From an uncultured Actinomycetes bacterium (GTDB lineage: Bacteria; Actinomycetota; Actinomycetes; S36-B12), in NCBI GenBank assembly GCA_913061025.1, contig CAJXUJ010000053.1, positions 1 through 7,797 on the forward strand: a stretch of 7,797 bases of DNA. Direction: 5' to 3'. The notes beneath the pieces were generated by a model. It was not told the origin of the DNA and ran no database searches. It saw only the letters and a program-made list of their open reading frames with translations. Shown in pieces: positions 1-5,768 of the stretch. How positions within the stretch are numbered: the first letter of the stretch is position 1; every line of letters starts with the position of its first letter. Both the position numbers and the translations under genes were made by a program.

Positions 1-350
1 TCGAACTCATCTTGCGAGATGGTCCCGGCATCGAGCAGTGCCTTGGCTGAGGCAATCTGATCTGCAGGCGAGACGCTTCCCACGGCGCTTTGGATGTACG
101 CCTTCTGCGCTTCATCGGCAGCCGTCGCCTGAGCCTGACGACGCTCGGCCATCGATCCACCGCGGGCGATCAGGTACACGAGCACTGTGATCGGCGGGAA
201 CAGCAGCAAAAAGATGATCCAGACGGCCTTGGCTCCGCCACCCATGGTCTTATCACTGAAGAGATCCACCACCACCATGAAGAAGACCATGAAGAACATG
301 ATCATGAAGAAGATGATCAACAGCGACCACAACAACTCGCCGAAACCCAT
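1..350 (-). CDS. SHOCT-domain small membrane protein with PLDc_N-like two-helix region, partial (C-terminus off the left edge)
   Basis: The gene starts with ATG at 350 and shows 116 codons before leaving the window. Residues 7-28 form a very hydrophobic helix made almost only of Phe, Met, Val, Ile and Leu. Residues 29-41 are a short loop (DLFSDKTMGGGAK). Residues 42-62 form a second helix containing a Pro-Pro pair and ending in ARGG. This resembles the actinobacterial PLDc_N-type membrane module, which has no phospholipase catalytic residues. A polar linker (66-93) leads to SPADQIASAKALLDAGTISQ and beyond, the characteristic first half of a SHOCT module, a short C-terminal domain of unknown function. 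Such proteins are usually about 120-140 residues, so only a short tail should be missing. The start is supported by GAAAGG six bases upstream. The function is unknown; a membrane-anchored scaffold is only a guess. It reads away from its right-hand neighbour and is not part of the Nei operon. Confidence 0.85.
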   Translation of the reverse strand, partial: MGFGELLWSLLIIFFMIMFFMVFFMVVVDLFSDKTMGGGAKAVWIIFLLLFPPITVLVYLIARGGSMAERRQAQATAADEAQKAYIQSAVGSVSPADQIASAKALLDAGTISQDEF

Positions 351-356
351 GACATA

Positions 357-362
357 CCTTTC
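357..362 (-). promoter_or_regulatory. Ribosome binding site of the SHOCT membrane protein
   Basis: On the minus strand this reads GAAAGG, six bases before the ATG at 348-350. It is a good Shine-Dalgarno match at standard spacing and fixes that start codon. Confidence 0.7.
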
Positions 363-376
363 GTAGATTGATTCCG

Positions 377-405
377 AACGTAATGAACAGCGATCCCGCT
401 CACTA
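377..405 (-). promoter_or_regulatory. Candidate promoter of the SHOCT membrane protein
   Basis: On the minus strand 377-382 reads TACGTT, which fits the TANNNT -10 pattern of actinobacterial housekeeping promoters. Seventeen bases further upstream, 400-405 reads TAGTGA, a poor (3 of 6) match to the -35 consensus TTGACA. Transcription would begin near 370, giving a leader of about 20 bases containing the GAAAGG ribosome binding site. The geometry fits, but the -35 is weak and the site is unproven. Confidence 0.35.
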
Positions 406-419
406 CCGTGCGACCACGG
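406..419. repeat. Short perfect inverted repeat (CCGTG-CGAC-CACGG)
   Basis: Two 5-bp arms (406-410 and 415-419) are separated by four bases. The repeat sits directly before the possible TTG start at 421 and beside the candidate promoter that reads leftward. It could be an operator half-site pair, a small RNA hairpin, or chance; a 5-bp stem is common at random. Confidence 0.3.
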
Positions 420-420
420 G

Positions 421-621
421 TTGACCTTCTACGCTTCCCCTGTGGAGTTCGAGACGTTCACGGTTGCCATTCCGATCAGTGCGAACTTCACCCGCCATGT
501 CGAACTGCAGGCACCTACCGAAGAGGCCGCACTCCTTCTCGCACGTGAACATGCACTCGACACCGGAGTCTTGATGAGTGGGGATCCGTGGATTGCCAAG
601 CGAGAACGTCCGGCTGAGTAA
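421..621 (+). CDS. Hypothetical 66-residue protein (start uncertain: TTG 421 or GTG 442)
   Basis: I do not recognise a family. The frame is probably coding: it fills the space between two minus-strand genes exactly, ending six bases before the Nei stop codon, and most codons end in G or C like those of its neighbours. The protein looks like a folded domain: a strand-like stretch (ETFTVAIPI), a second strand (RHVELQAP), then a helix (TEEAALLLAREHALDTG) and a charged tail (AKRERPAE). There is no signal peptide or membrane segment. No ATG exists in frame after the upstream stop at 364-366. The candidate starts are TTG at 421 and GTG at 442 (residue 8); neither has a clear Shine-Dalgarno sequence. 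A TANNNT match (TACCGT, 404-409) lies 11 bases before the TTG, so a nearly leaderless transcript is possible. The frame could still be spurious, and only conservation in relatives would settle it. Confidence 0.55.
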   Translation: MTFYASPVEFETFTVAIPISANFTRHVELQAPTEEAALLLAREHALDTGVLMSGDPWIAKRERPAE

Positions 622-627
622 TTCGCC

Positions 628-1431
628 CTACCCCGGTTGACAGGTCGGGCACCAGTACAGCTTCCGAGCTCCCATCTCCTCCATGAGCACCTCGTCGCCA
701 CACAGGTGACATGGTTGGCCGGCCCGCCGATAGACGTAGACCTCGCCCCCGTGCCGATCCTGGCGCGGACGCCGACCCATGATCTCGGGAAGGTGTTCTG
801 CCCGCACTGTGTCGATGCGTCCCTTTTTCGTTCCTTGGGTCATCAGCACGACAAGGTCGTCCCAGATGGCATCGAATTCGTTTCGGCTGACCTGCTTGCC
901 AGGGCGAAACGGCGAGATGTTCTGACGAAACAGCACCTCGGCTCGATAGATATTCCCCACGCCGGCGAACACACTCTGGTCCATCAGCAGTGCACCAATG
1001 GGCGCCTTACTGCGTTCGACCCGGTTCCAGGCCGGAGTCGGGTCGGATTTCCTGATCGGATCCGGACCGATCCGCCCAACGGCGGCCTTCTTTGCCTCGT
1101 CATCGAGAAGTTCGCACACGGTGGGGCCACGTAACTCGGCATAACCCTCGTCATCTTGCAGTCTGAGCCGGATCTGACCGCGGGGTTCGGGTGCCGGACC
1201 CTTGGCGATTCGCCACTTGCCAAAGAGACCGAGATGCACGTGCACCCAAAGGTCGCCGAAGCCCAAGAACAGGTGCTTGCCCTGCGCCTCGACCTTCTCG
1301 AGAACCCGACCATCGATTCGCTTGGCGTCTGCAGCAAAGCGCCCCTGGGGACTATCGACTCGAACCGGACGCGACTTAAAACGGGTGCGCAGCCGCCGCG
1401 CCTGGTTGTGGATCGCATGGCCCTCAGGCAC
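628..1431 (-). CDS. nei: Endonuclease VIII / formamidopyrimidine-DNA glycosylase family protein (Nei1-type)
   Basis: This is a base-excision repair enzyme of the Fpg/Nei family: it removes oxidised bases and cuts the resulting abasic site by beta/delta elimination. The product has 267 residues, the normal length. It starts MPEGH, so Pro2 is the catalytic amine after Met removal and Glu3 the second catalytic residue. Lys52 lies in the conserved GKHLFLGF segment. The helix-two-turn-helix region is at about 143-175 (PIGALLMDQSVFAGVGNIYR), with the DNA-binding Asn160. A C-terminal zinc finger has Cys241, 244, 261 and 264 in a C-X2-C-X16-C-X2-C pattern. The RGPTVCE, GPDPIR and VYVYRRAGQPC stretches resemble mycobacterial Nei1 (Rv2464c). 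The GTG start was chosen because Pro must follow the initiator. It lies inside the end of the upstream lyase gene with an 8-base overlap, and AGAGGA 11 bases before it can serve as ribosome binding site. A longer open frame reaching 1608 is only overlap with that gene. Confidence 0.95.
   Translation of the reverse strand: MPEGHAIHNQARRLRTRFKSRPVRVDSPQGRFAADAKRIDGRVLEKVEAQGKHLFLGFGDLWVHVHLGLFGKWRIAKGPAPEPRGQIRLRLQDDEGYAELRGPTVCELLDDEAKKAAVGRIGPDPIRKSDPTPAWNRVERSKAPIGALLMDQSVFAGVGNIYRAEVLFRQNISPFRPGKQVSRNEFDAIWDDLVVLMTQGTKKGRIDTVRAEHLPEIMGRRPRQDRHGGEVYVYRRAGQPCHLCGDEVLMEEMGARKLYWCPTCQPG
1424..1431 (-). promoter_or_regulatory. Translational coupling overlap between the lyase stop and the nei start
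   Basis: On the minus strand the eight bases GTGCCTGA hold the nei GTG start and the TGA stop of the upstream gene in different frames. The upstream AGAGGA (1443-1448) lies within the lyase coding region. This arrangement normally lets terminating ribosomes restart on the next gene, so nei expression probably depends on translation of the lyase. Confidence 0.65.
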
Positions 1432-2482
1432 TGGTCGACAGTTCCTCTCGCACCGCGGCGACGAACTCATCCACATCGTTCTCGGTGGTGTCCCACGCAC
1501 ACATCCAGCGAACTTCTCCGGTGACCTGATCCCAGGTGTAGAAGTGGAATCTCTCCTGCAGGCGCGCGGTGACATCCGCCGGCAGGATCGCGAAAACTGC
1601 GTTCGCATCGACCGACTGGGTGATCGTCACACCCGGAAGAGCGGCAACCCCATCGCGGAGCCGCCGCGCCATCGCGTTGGCGTGCTCGGCACTTTTCAAC
1701 CAGAGATCATCAGTAAGGAGAGCGACGAACTGAGCGCTGAGGAAACGCATCTTGCTCGCGAGTTGCATTGAGGTCTTGCGAAGGAAATCCACACCCTGAA
1801 CCCGACTCGGATTCAGCACAACCACCGACTCCGCGAGCATCGCGCCGTTCTTGGTAAGCCCGAAGGACAACAGATCAACGCCGGCATCCGCGGTGAAGGC
1901 CCGGAGGGGAACCCCGAGCGACGCCGCTGCGTTAGACAGGCGCGCGCCGTCCATATGCAGAGCGAGTCCGTTGGCGTGCGCCACCTCCGCGAGAGCCGCC
2001 ACCTCGTCCGGCGTGTAGACCGTGCCCATCTCGCTCGATTGCGTGATGCTCACCGCTCCCGGCTGGGCGCGGTGCACGAACTCCATGTCGAAGCACTGAC
2101 CCTGAACGTCGGCTGGCCGGAGCTTTCCGTCCTTTGTCGGAACCGTCCACAGCTTGATGCCCGCGACCGACTCCGGTGCGCCGCCTTCGTCTGCGTGGAT
2201 ATGCGCGGTTGCCGAGCAGATGACCGACTGCCACCGTGCTGTTGCTGACTGCAACGCCACGACGTTGGCTCCCGTGCCGTTGAACACGGGAAGAAACTGA
2301 GCCTGCTCCCCGAGCAGGTCACGGACCATGTCCGTGGCCTTGGCCGTGACGTTGTCATCGCCGTAGGCCGATTGATGGCCGACGTTGACCGCCGCGATCG
2401 CATCGAGAACCTCAGGATGGACGCCGGCGTAGTTGTCACTTGCGAAGCCGCGCCACGGCTCCTCGAGGGGCTTGTCGATCAT
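1424..2482 (-). CDS. Low-specificity L-threonine aldolase family PLP-dependent lyase (beta-eliminating lyase family)
   Basis: The product has 352 residues, the usual size of the fold-type I threonine aldolases, which split L-threonine and related beta-hydroxy amino acids into glycine and an aldehyde. Recognisable elements run in order: the N-terminal GFASDNYAGVHPEVLDAI, then GHQSAYGDD (35-43), the glycine-rich cofactor loop VFNGTGANVVAL (66-77), the AHIHADEGGAPE stretch (about 93-104) whose His normally stacks on the cofactor ring, HMDGARL (176-182) with Asp178 pairing with the PLP nitrogen, and SFGLTKNGAML with Lys211 as the Schiff-base lysine. All key residues are present. The exact substrate cannot be read from sequence; threonine, allo-threonine, phenylserine or another beta-hydroxy amino acid are possible. 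ATG at 2482 is preceded by AAGGAA about 11 bases upstream. The gene is the middle member of an operon with the oxidoreductase (15-nt gap) and nei (8-nt overlap). In mycobacteria this slot holds rpiB instead. Confidence 0.93.
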   Translation of the reverse strand: MIDKPLEEPWRGFASDNYAGVHPEVLDAIAAVNVGHQSAYGDDNVTAKATDMVRDLLGEQAQFLPVFNGTGANVVALQSATARWQSVICSATAHIHADEGGAPESVAGIKLWTVPTKDGKLRPADVQGQCFDMEFVHRAQPGAVSITQSSEMGTVYTPDEVAALAEVAHANGLALHMDGARLSNAAASLGVPLRAFTADAGVDLLSFGLTKNGAMLAESVVVLNPSRVQGVDFLRKTSMQLASKMRFLSAQFVALLTDDLWLKSAEHANAMARRLRDGVAALPGVTITQSVDANAVFAILPADVTARLQERFHFYTWDQVTGEVRWMCAWDTTENDVDEFVAAVREELSTSA

Positions 2483-2493
2483 GGCCGGGAGTA

Positions 2494-2500
2494 TTCCTTA
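2494..2500 (-). promoter_or_regulatory. Ribosome binding site of the lyase, merged with the stop codon of the preceding gene
   Basis: On the minus strand the seven bases read TAAGGAA. TAA ends the oxidoreductase gene, and AAGGAA is a Shine-Dalgarno sequence about 11 bases before the lyase ATG. Sharing a stop codon and a ribosome binding site is typical of translationally coupled operon genes. Confidence 0.55.
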
Positions 2501-3118
2501 GTCGAACTGCGGCTCGACGTCCCTCGTTCGCTTGATCTCGTAGAAGCCAGGTGTCTGGACCATGGCCACGAAGGCATCCCACAGGAGCGCTGCGTCCTCG
2601 CCCAGCGGCGCCGGTGTGATGATCGGACCGAAGAGACCGACCTCCTGGCCGTCCCGGTTCGGGATGGCCACGATCGGCGTTCCGGCGTCCGGACCGACCA
2701 GCCTTGCTCCCTCGTCGTGGCTCGCGCGAAGCGCCTCATCCAGGCTCGAATCACCAGCCGCTTCGGCAATCGACGCGGGCAAACCAACCTCCGCGACCGA
2801 TTCCTCGATCACTTTCGCGAAATCCGTTCGACTCTGCAGATGTAGTCGCGTTCCGAGAGCGGTGTAGAGCTCTCCCACGATCTCCGGGCGCTCAGCCGAG
2901 AACTGCTGCTCGGCCGCGATGCAGACCCGCACCGGACCCCAGGCAGCAGCCATCGCCTCCGCGTACTGAGGCGGAATCTCGTTGCCCTCGTTCAAGATGG
3001 CGAGGCTCATCACCTTCCAGGTGACGGTGACATCGCGCATGCCGATGACCTCATGCATCCACCTCGAGGTAATCCACGCCCACGGACACATCGGGTCGAA
3101 CCAGAAACGAGCTTCCAT
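2498..3118 (-). CDS. DsbA-family thioredoxin-fold oxidoreductase, mycothiol-dependent nitroreductase (Rv2466c) type, with a CPWA active site
   Basis: The product has 206 residues and closely resembles mycobacterial Rv2466c, a mycothiol-dependent reductase of the DsbA/FrnE type induced by oxidative stress. Matching stretches include FWFDP then CPW (residues 5-13), ITSRW, VMSLAILNE, AWGPVRV, the cis-proline loop GTP, LFGPI, and the C-terminal EIKRTR then PQFD. The active site is Cys11-Pro-Trp-Ala14, where Rv2466c has Cys-Pro-Trp-Cys. The nucleophilic cysteine is kept but the resolving one is missing, so a monothiol mechanism using mycothiol is implied. There is no signal peptide, so the enzyme is cytosolic. 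ATG at 3118 was chosen because the family begins just before FWFDP and a -10 element lies at leaderless distance upstream; a GTG at 3148 would add ten unlike residues. It is the first gene of an operon with the lyase and nei, and it is divergent from pepN, the same order as in mycobacteria. Co-transcription with a repair enzyme fits a role in oxidative stress. Confidence 0.92.
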   Translation of the reverse strand: MEARFWFDPMCPWAWITSRWMHEVIGMRDVTVTWKVMSLAILNEGNEIPPQYAEAMAAAWGPVRVCIAAEQQFSAERPEIVGELYTALGTRLHLQSRTDFAKVIEESVAEVGLPASIAEAAGDSSLDEALRASHDEGARLVGPDAGTPIVAIPNRDGQEVGLFGPIITPAPLGEDAALLWDAFVAMVQTPGFYEIKRTRDVEPQFD

Positions 3119-3125
3119 GCGAGCC

Positions 3126-3131
3126 AACGTA
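3126..3131 (-). promoter_or_regulatory. Candidate -10 element for leaderless transcription of the oxidoreductase operon
   Basis: On the minus strand the bases read TACGTT, a TANNNT match ending exactly seven bases before the A of the ATG at 3118. That is the spacing expected if transcription begins at the start codon itself, and no Shine-Dalgarno sequence is present before this ATG. The -35 region (3149-3154, GATGCC on this strand) does not match the consensus. The site lies in the 55-bp gap shared with the divergent pepN gene. Confidence 0.4.
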
Positions 3132-3159
3132 GTGCACGAGGCGAGCACGGCATCTTGAT

Positions 3160-3166
3160 GAAAGGA
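3160..3166 (+). promoter_or_regulatory. Ribosome binding site of pepN
   Basis: GAAAGGA lies seven bases before the ATG at 3174, a strong Shine-Dalgarno match at ideal spacing. It supports the longer N-terminus of this PepN. I see no convincing -10/-35 pair for pepN in the 55-bp gap; its promoter may overlap the start of the divergent gene. Confidence 0.7.
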
Positions 3167-3173
3167 TCAGGGC

Positions 3174-5765
3174 ATGACTTCCGCTGCCGCGAACGCTGCT
3201 ACCAACACTGCCAAGAACGAGAACATCACCCGCGCCGAGGCCAACGAGCGCAGCCGACTGATCGACGTCGACTCCTACGCGGTCGATCTCGACCTCACCG
3301 GTTCGGGTGCCACCTTCCGCAGCACCACCACCTGCATATTCGAGAGCAGCGAACCCGGAGCCTCCACCTGGATCGACCTCATCGCCACCAGCGTGGAGTC
3401 GGTCACGCTCAACGGACGTGAGCTCGATCCCAGCGAGGTCGTCCACGGCGCCCGCATTTCGCTTCCCGACCTCGCCCGGGACAACACCGTGACGGTCGTC
3501 GCGAACTGCACCTACATGAATACCGGCGAGGGGCTTCACCGATTCGTCGATCCGGTGGACAACGAGACCTACCTCTACACGCAGTTCGAGTCTGCGGATG
3601 CCCGACGGATGTACGCCTGCTTCGAGCAGCCCGACCTCAAGGCAACCTTCCGGTTGACGGTGACGGCTCCGGACCACTGGCAGGTCATCAGCAACGCGCC
3701 GACACCCGATCCGGTGCCGGCGGGGAAGGGTGCAGCGACGTGGAGTTTTGAACCCGCCCCTCGTATGTCCACCTACATCACGGCATTGGTTGCCGGCCCG
3801 TACTCCGTAGTGCGTGATGAATACGTCGGACCGAACGGGACCTATCCGCTAGGCGTCTACTGCCGCGCATCTCTGGCCGAGTACCTCGACAGCGATGACA
3901 TCTTCGAACTGACGAAACAAGGTTTTGCGTTCTTCGAGGAGCAGTTCGGGGTTCCTTACGCCTTCACCAAGTACGACCAACTCTTCGTACCCGAGTTCAA
4001 CGCCGGAGCGATGGAGAACGCCGGGTGCGTCACCTTCCTGGAGGACTTCGTCTTCCGGTCCCGAGTCACCCAGGCCGCTTATGAGCAACGCGCGAACACG
4101 ATCCTGCACGAGATGGCGCATATGTGGTTCGGCGATCTCGTCACGATGAAGTGGTGGGACGACCTCTGGCTCAACGAATCATTCGCCGAGTGGGCGTCGC
4201 ACCACGCGAATGTGCACGCCACTCGATTCCCCGAGGCCTGGACCACCTTCGCGAATCTGCGTAAGGCGTGGGCCTATCGACAGGATCAACTTCCGTCCAC
4301 CCACCCGATCGCCGCGGACATGGTCGACCTGGATGCCGTGCGAGTGAACTTCGATGGCATCACCTACGCCAAGGGCGCCTCGGCCCTGCGGCAGTTGGTC
4401 GCGTGGGTCGGTGAACCCGAGTTCCTTGCGGGCCTGCACGAGTACTTCACCAAGCACGCCTGGGGCAATACCGAACTGTCGGATCTACTGACCGAGCTCG
4501 AAGCGACGAGCGGCCGCGACCTGTCCGAGTGGACGCGCGAGTGGTTGCAGACCAGCGGGGTCAATCTGCTGCGTCCCGTCGTAGAGATCAACGACGACAG
4601 CACCTACGCCTCGGTGAGCATCGAGCAGGAACCGCCCTCTGCGCCCGAGGGCATCGCGCCCACGCTGCGGTCTCATCGGGTGGGCATCGGGCTCTACGAC
4701 GTCACCGGAGACGCACTCGAACTCCGGGAGCGGATCGAGGTCGACGTCACCGGATCCACGACCGAGATCCCAGCGCTCGCGGGCAAGCCACGCGCCGATC
4801 TCCTACTGCTCAACGACGGCGACCTCACCTTCGCGAAGGTTCGACTCGATGACGATTCCTGGGCCACGGCCACCTCGCACCTCGGTGGCCTGACGGACTC
4901 CCTCGCACGGGCCGTCATCTGGGGCGCAGCATGGGACATGACGCGGGACGCCGAGGTCTCTACAGGCGACTTCGTCCAACTCGTACTCGCGGGACTCGAA
5001 GCCGAAACGGATATCGGTGTCGTCCAGGGGGTCCTTCGTCAAGCACGGATGGCGATCGACCAGTTCGCAGCGGACAACCATCGGACCGAGTACCTCATCC
5101 GGTTCGCCGAGCGCACCCTCGACCTGGCCCGATCGGCCGAGGCCGGCAGCGATCGACAACTGGCGTTCGCCCGATCCTTCGCCGGATCCGCGACAACCAC
5201 TGAGCATTTGTCCATCGTGGAAGACCTACTCGATGGCACCACCACATGGGATGGCTTAGTCATCGACACGGATCTTCGCTGGTTCCTGCTGTTCCAGTTG
5301 GTCTCCGCCGGGGCACGCGGCGCGGAGGCTATCGATGCCGAACTCGCACGCGATGACACAGCCACCGGACGCCGCCAGGCAGCGATGGCCCGCGCATCGA
5401 TTCCCACGAGCGAGGCGAAGGACTGGGCCTGGCAGGAGATATTTGAGAACACCGAACTTCCGAACGCCATGCTGGAAGCGACGATCGGGGGCTTCTTGGA
5501 TCGCGACCATTGCGATCTCACCGACCCGTTCATCGAGCGCTATTTCGCTGCGCTGCCGGACGTGTGGGCTGATCGAACGATGGAAATCGCCCAATCCATC
5601 ACGATGGGGCTGTTCCCCGCGTTCTCGGTGGGCGAGGACGTCGTCGCACGGGCCGATGCCTTCTTGGCGAGCGAACCGAGCCCGGCCCTAGCCCGCCTGG
5701 TGTCGGAAGGCCGTGACGGCCTGCTCCGCGCGAGTCGTGCCCGCGAGCGTGACGCGCAGAACTAG
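3174..5765 (+). CDS. pepN: Aminopeptidase N (M1 family zinc metallopeptidase)
   Basis: A complete 863-residue aminopeptidase that removes N-terminal amino acids from peptides in the cytosol; mycobacterial PepN (Rv2467) is almost the same length. The N-terminal beta domain covers about residues 25-225. The substrate-binding GAMEN motif is at 278-282. The zinc site is HEMAH (His312, catalytic Glu313, His316) followed 18 residues later by Glu335 in the NESFAEW stretch. The catalytic Tyr398 lies in the GITYAKGA segment. From about 520 to the end is a helical ERAP1-like C-terminal domain. All key residues are present and the frame is unbroken. The first 16 or so residues (rich in Ala, Asn and Thr) precede the usual family start NITRAEANER and look like an unconserved extension; there is no signal peptide or membrane segment. 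The gene is divergent from the oxidoreductase and its stop is only three bases from the stop of the convergent DUF5130 gene. Confidence 0.97.
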   Translation: MTSAAANAATNTAKNENITRAEANERSRLIDVDSYAVDLDLTGSGATFRSTTTCIFESSEPGASTWIDLIATSVESVTLNGRELDPSEVVHGARISLPDLARDNTVTVVANCTYMNTGEGLHRFVDPVDNETYLYTQFESADARRMYACFEQPDLKATFRLTVTAPDHWQVISNAPTPDPVPAGKGAATWSFEPAPRMSTYITALVAGPYSVVRDEYVGPNGTYPLGVYCRASLAEYLDSDDIFELTKQGFAFFEEQFGVPYAFTKYDQLFVPEFNAGAMENAGCVTFLEDFVFRSRVTQAAYEQRANTILHEMAHMWFGDLVTMKWWDDLWLNESFAEWASHHANVHATRFPEAWTTFANLRKAWAYRQDQLPSTHPIAADMVDLDAVRVNFDGITYAKGASALRQLVAWVGEPEFLAGLHEYFTKHAWGNTELSDLLTELEATSGRDLSEWTREWLQTSGVNLLRPVVEINDDSTYASVSIEQEPPSAPEGIAPTLRSHRVGIGLYDVTGDALELRERIEVDVTGSTTEIPALAGKPRADLLLLNDGDLTFAKVRLDDDSWATATSHLGGLTDSLARAVIWGAAWDMTRDAEVSTGDFVQLVLAGLEAETDIGVVQGVLRQARMAIDQFAADNHRTEYLIRFAERTLDLARSAEAGSDRQLAFARSFAGSATTTEHLSIVEDLLDGTTTWDGLVIDTDLRWFLLFQLVSAGARGAEAIDAELARDDTATGRRQAAMARASIPTSEAKDWAWQEIFENTELPNAMLEATIGGFLDRDHCDLTDPFIERYFAALPDVWADRTMEIAQSITMGLFPAFSVGEDVVARADAFLASEPSPALARLVSEGRDGLLRASRARERDAQN
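5708..5722. repeat. 15-base palindrome inside the 3' end of pepN, a possible terminator for the opposite operon
   Basis: AGGCCGT and ACGGCCT flank a single G. As RNA it would fold into a GC-rich six-pair stem with a three-base loop on either strand. It lies about 43 bases before the pepN stop and about 46 bases past the stop of the convergent DUF5130 gene. There is no T-tract after it on either strand. Actinobacterial terminators often lack one, but chance is a real alternative. Confidence 0.25.
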
Positions 5766-5768
5766 CGG

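Noticed and set aside
90..371. Plus-strand frame with a His/Glu/Asp-rich stretch resembling a metal-binding protein
   Set aside because: It is the antisense image of the Phe/Met/Val-rich membrane helix of the SHOCT protein, has no ribosome binding site or recognisable domain, and the minus-strand gene is clearly real.
600..650. Intrinsic terminator between the convergent small orphan gene and nei
   Set aside because: Only a four-base CCGG pairing is present and there is no T-tract, so no terminator can be supported.
1432..1608. N-terminal extension of Nei by 59 residues
   Set aside because: The family requires Pro directly after the initiator as catalytic residue; the extension lies in another frame of the lyase gene and is Arg/Ser-rich.
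1202..1771. Plus-strand open frame of 189 codons over nei and the lyase gene
   Set aside because: It lies opposite two well-recognised genes, crosses their junction, and has an Arg/Pro/Ser-rich low-sense translation typical of antisense frames in GC-rich DNA.
3051..3677. Minus-strand open frame of 208 codons opposite the start of pepN
   Set aside because: Its Gly/Val/Arg-rich translation shows no family, and pepN on the other strand has full motif support.
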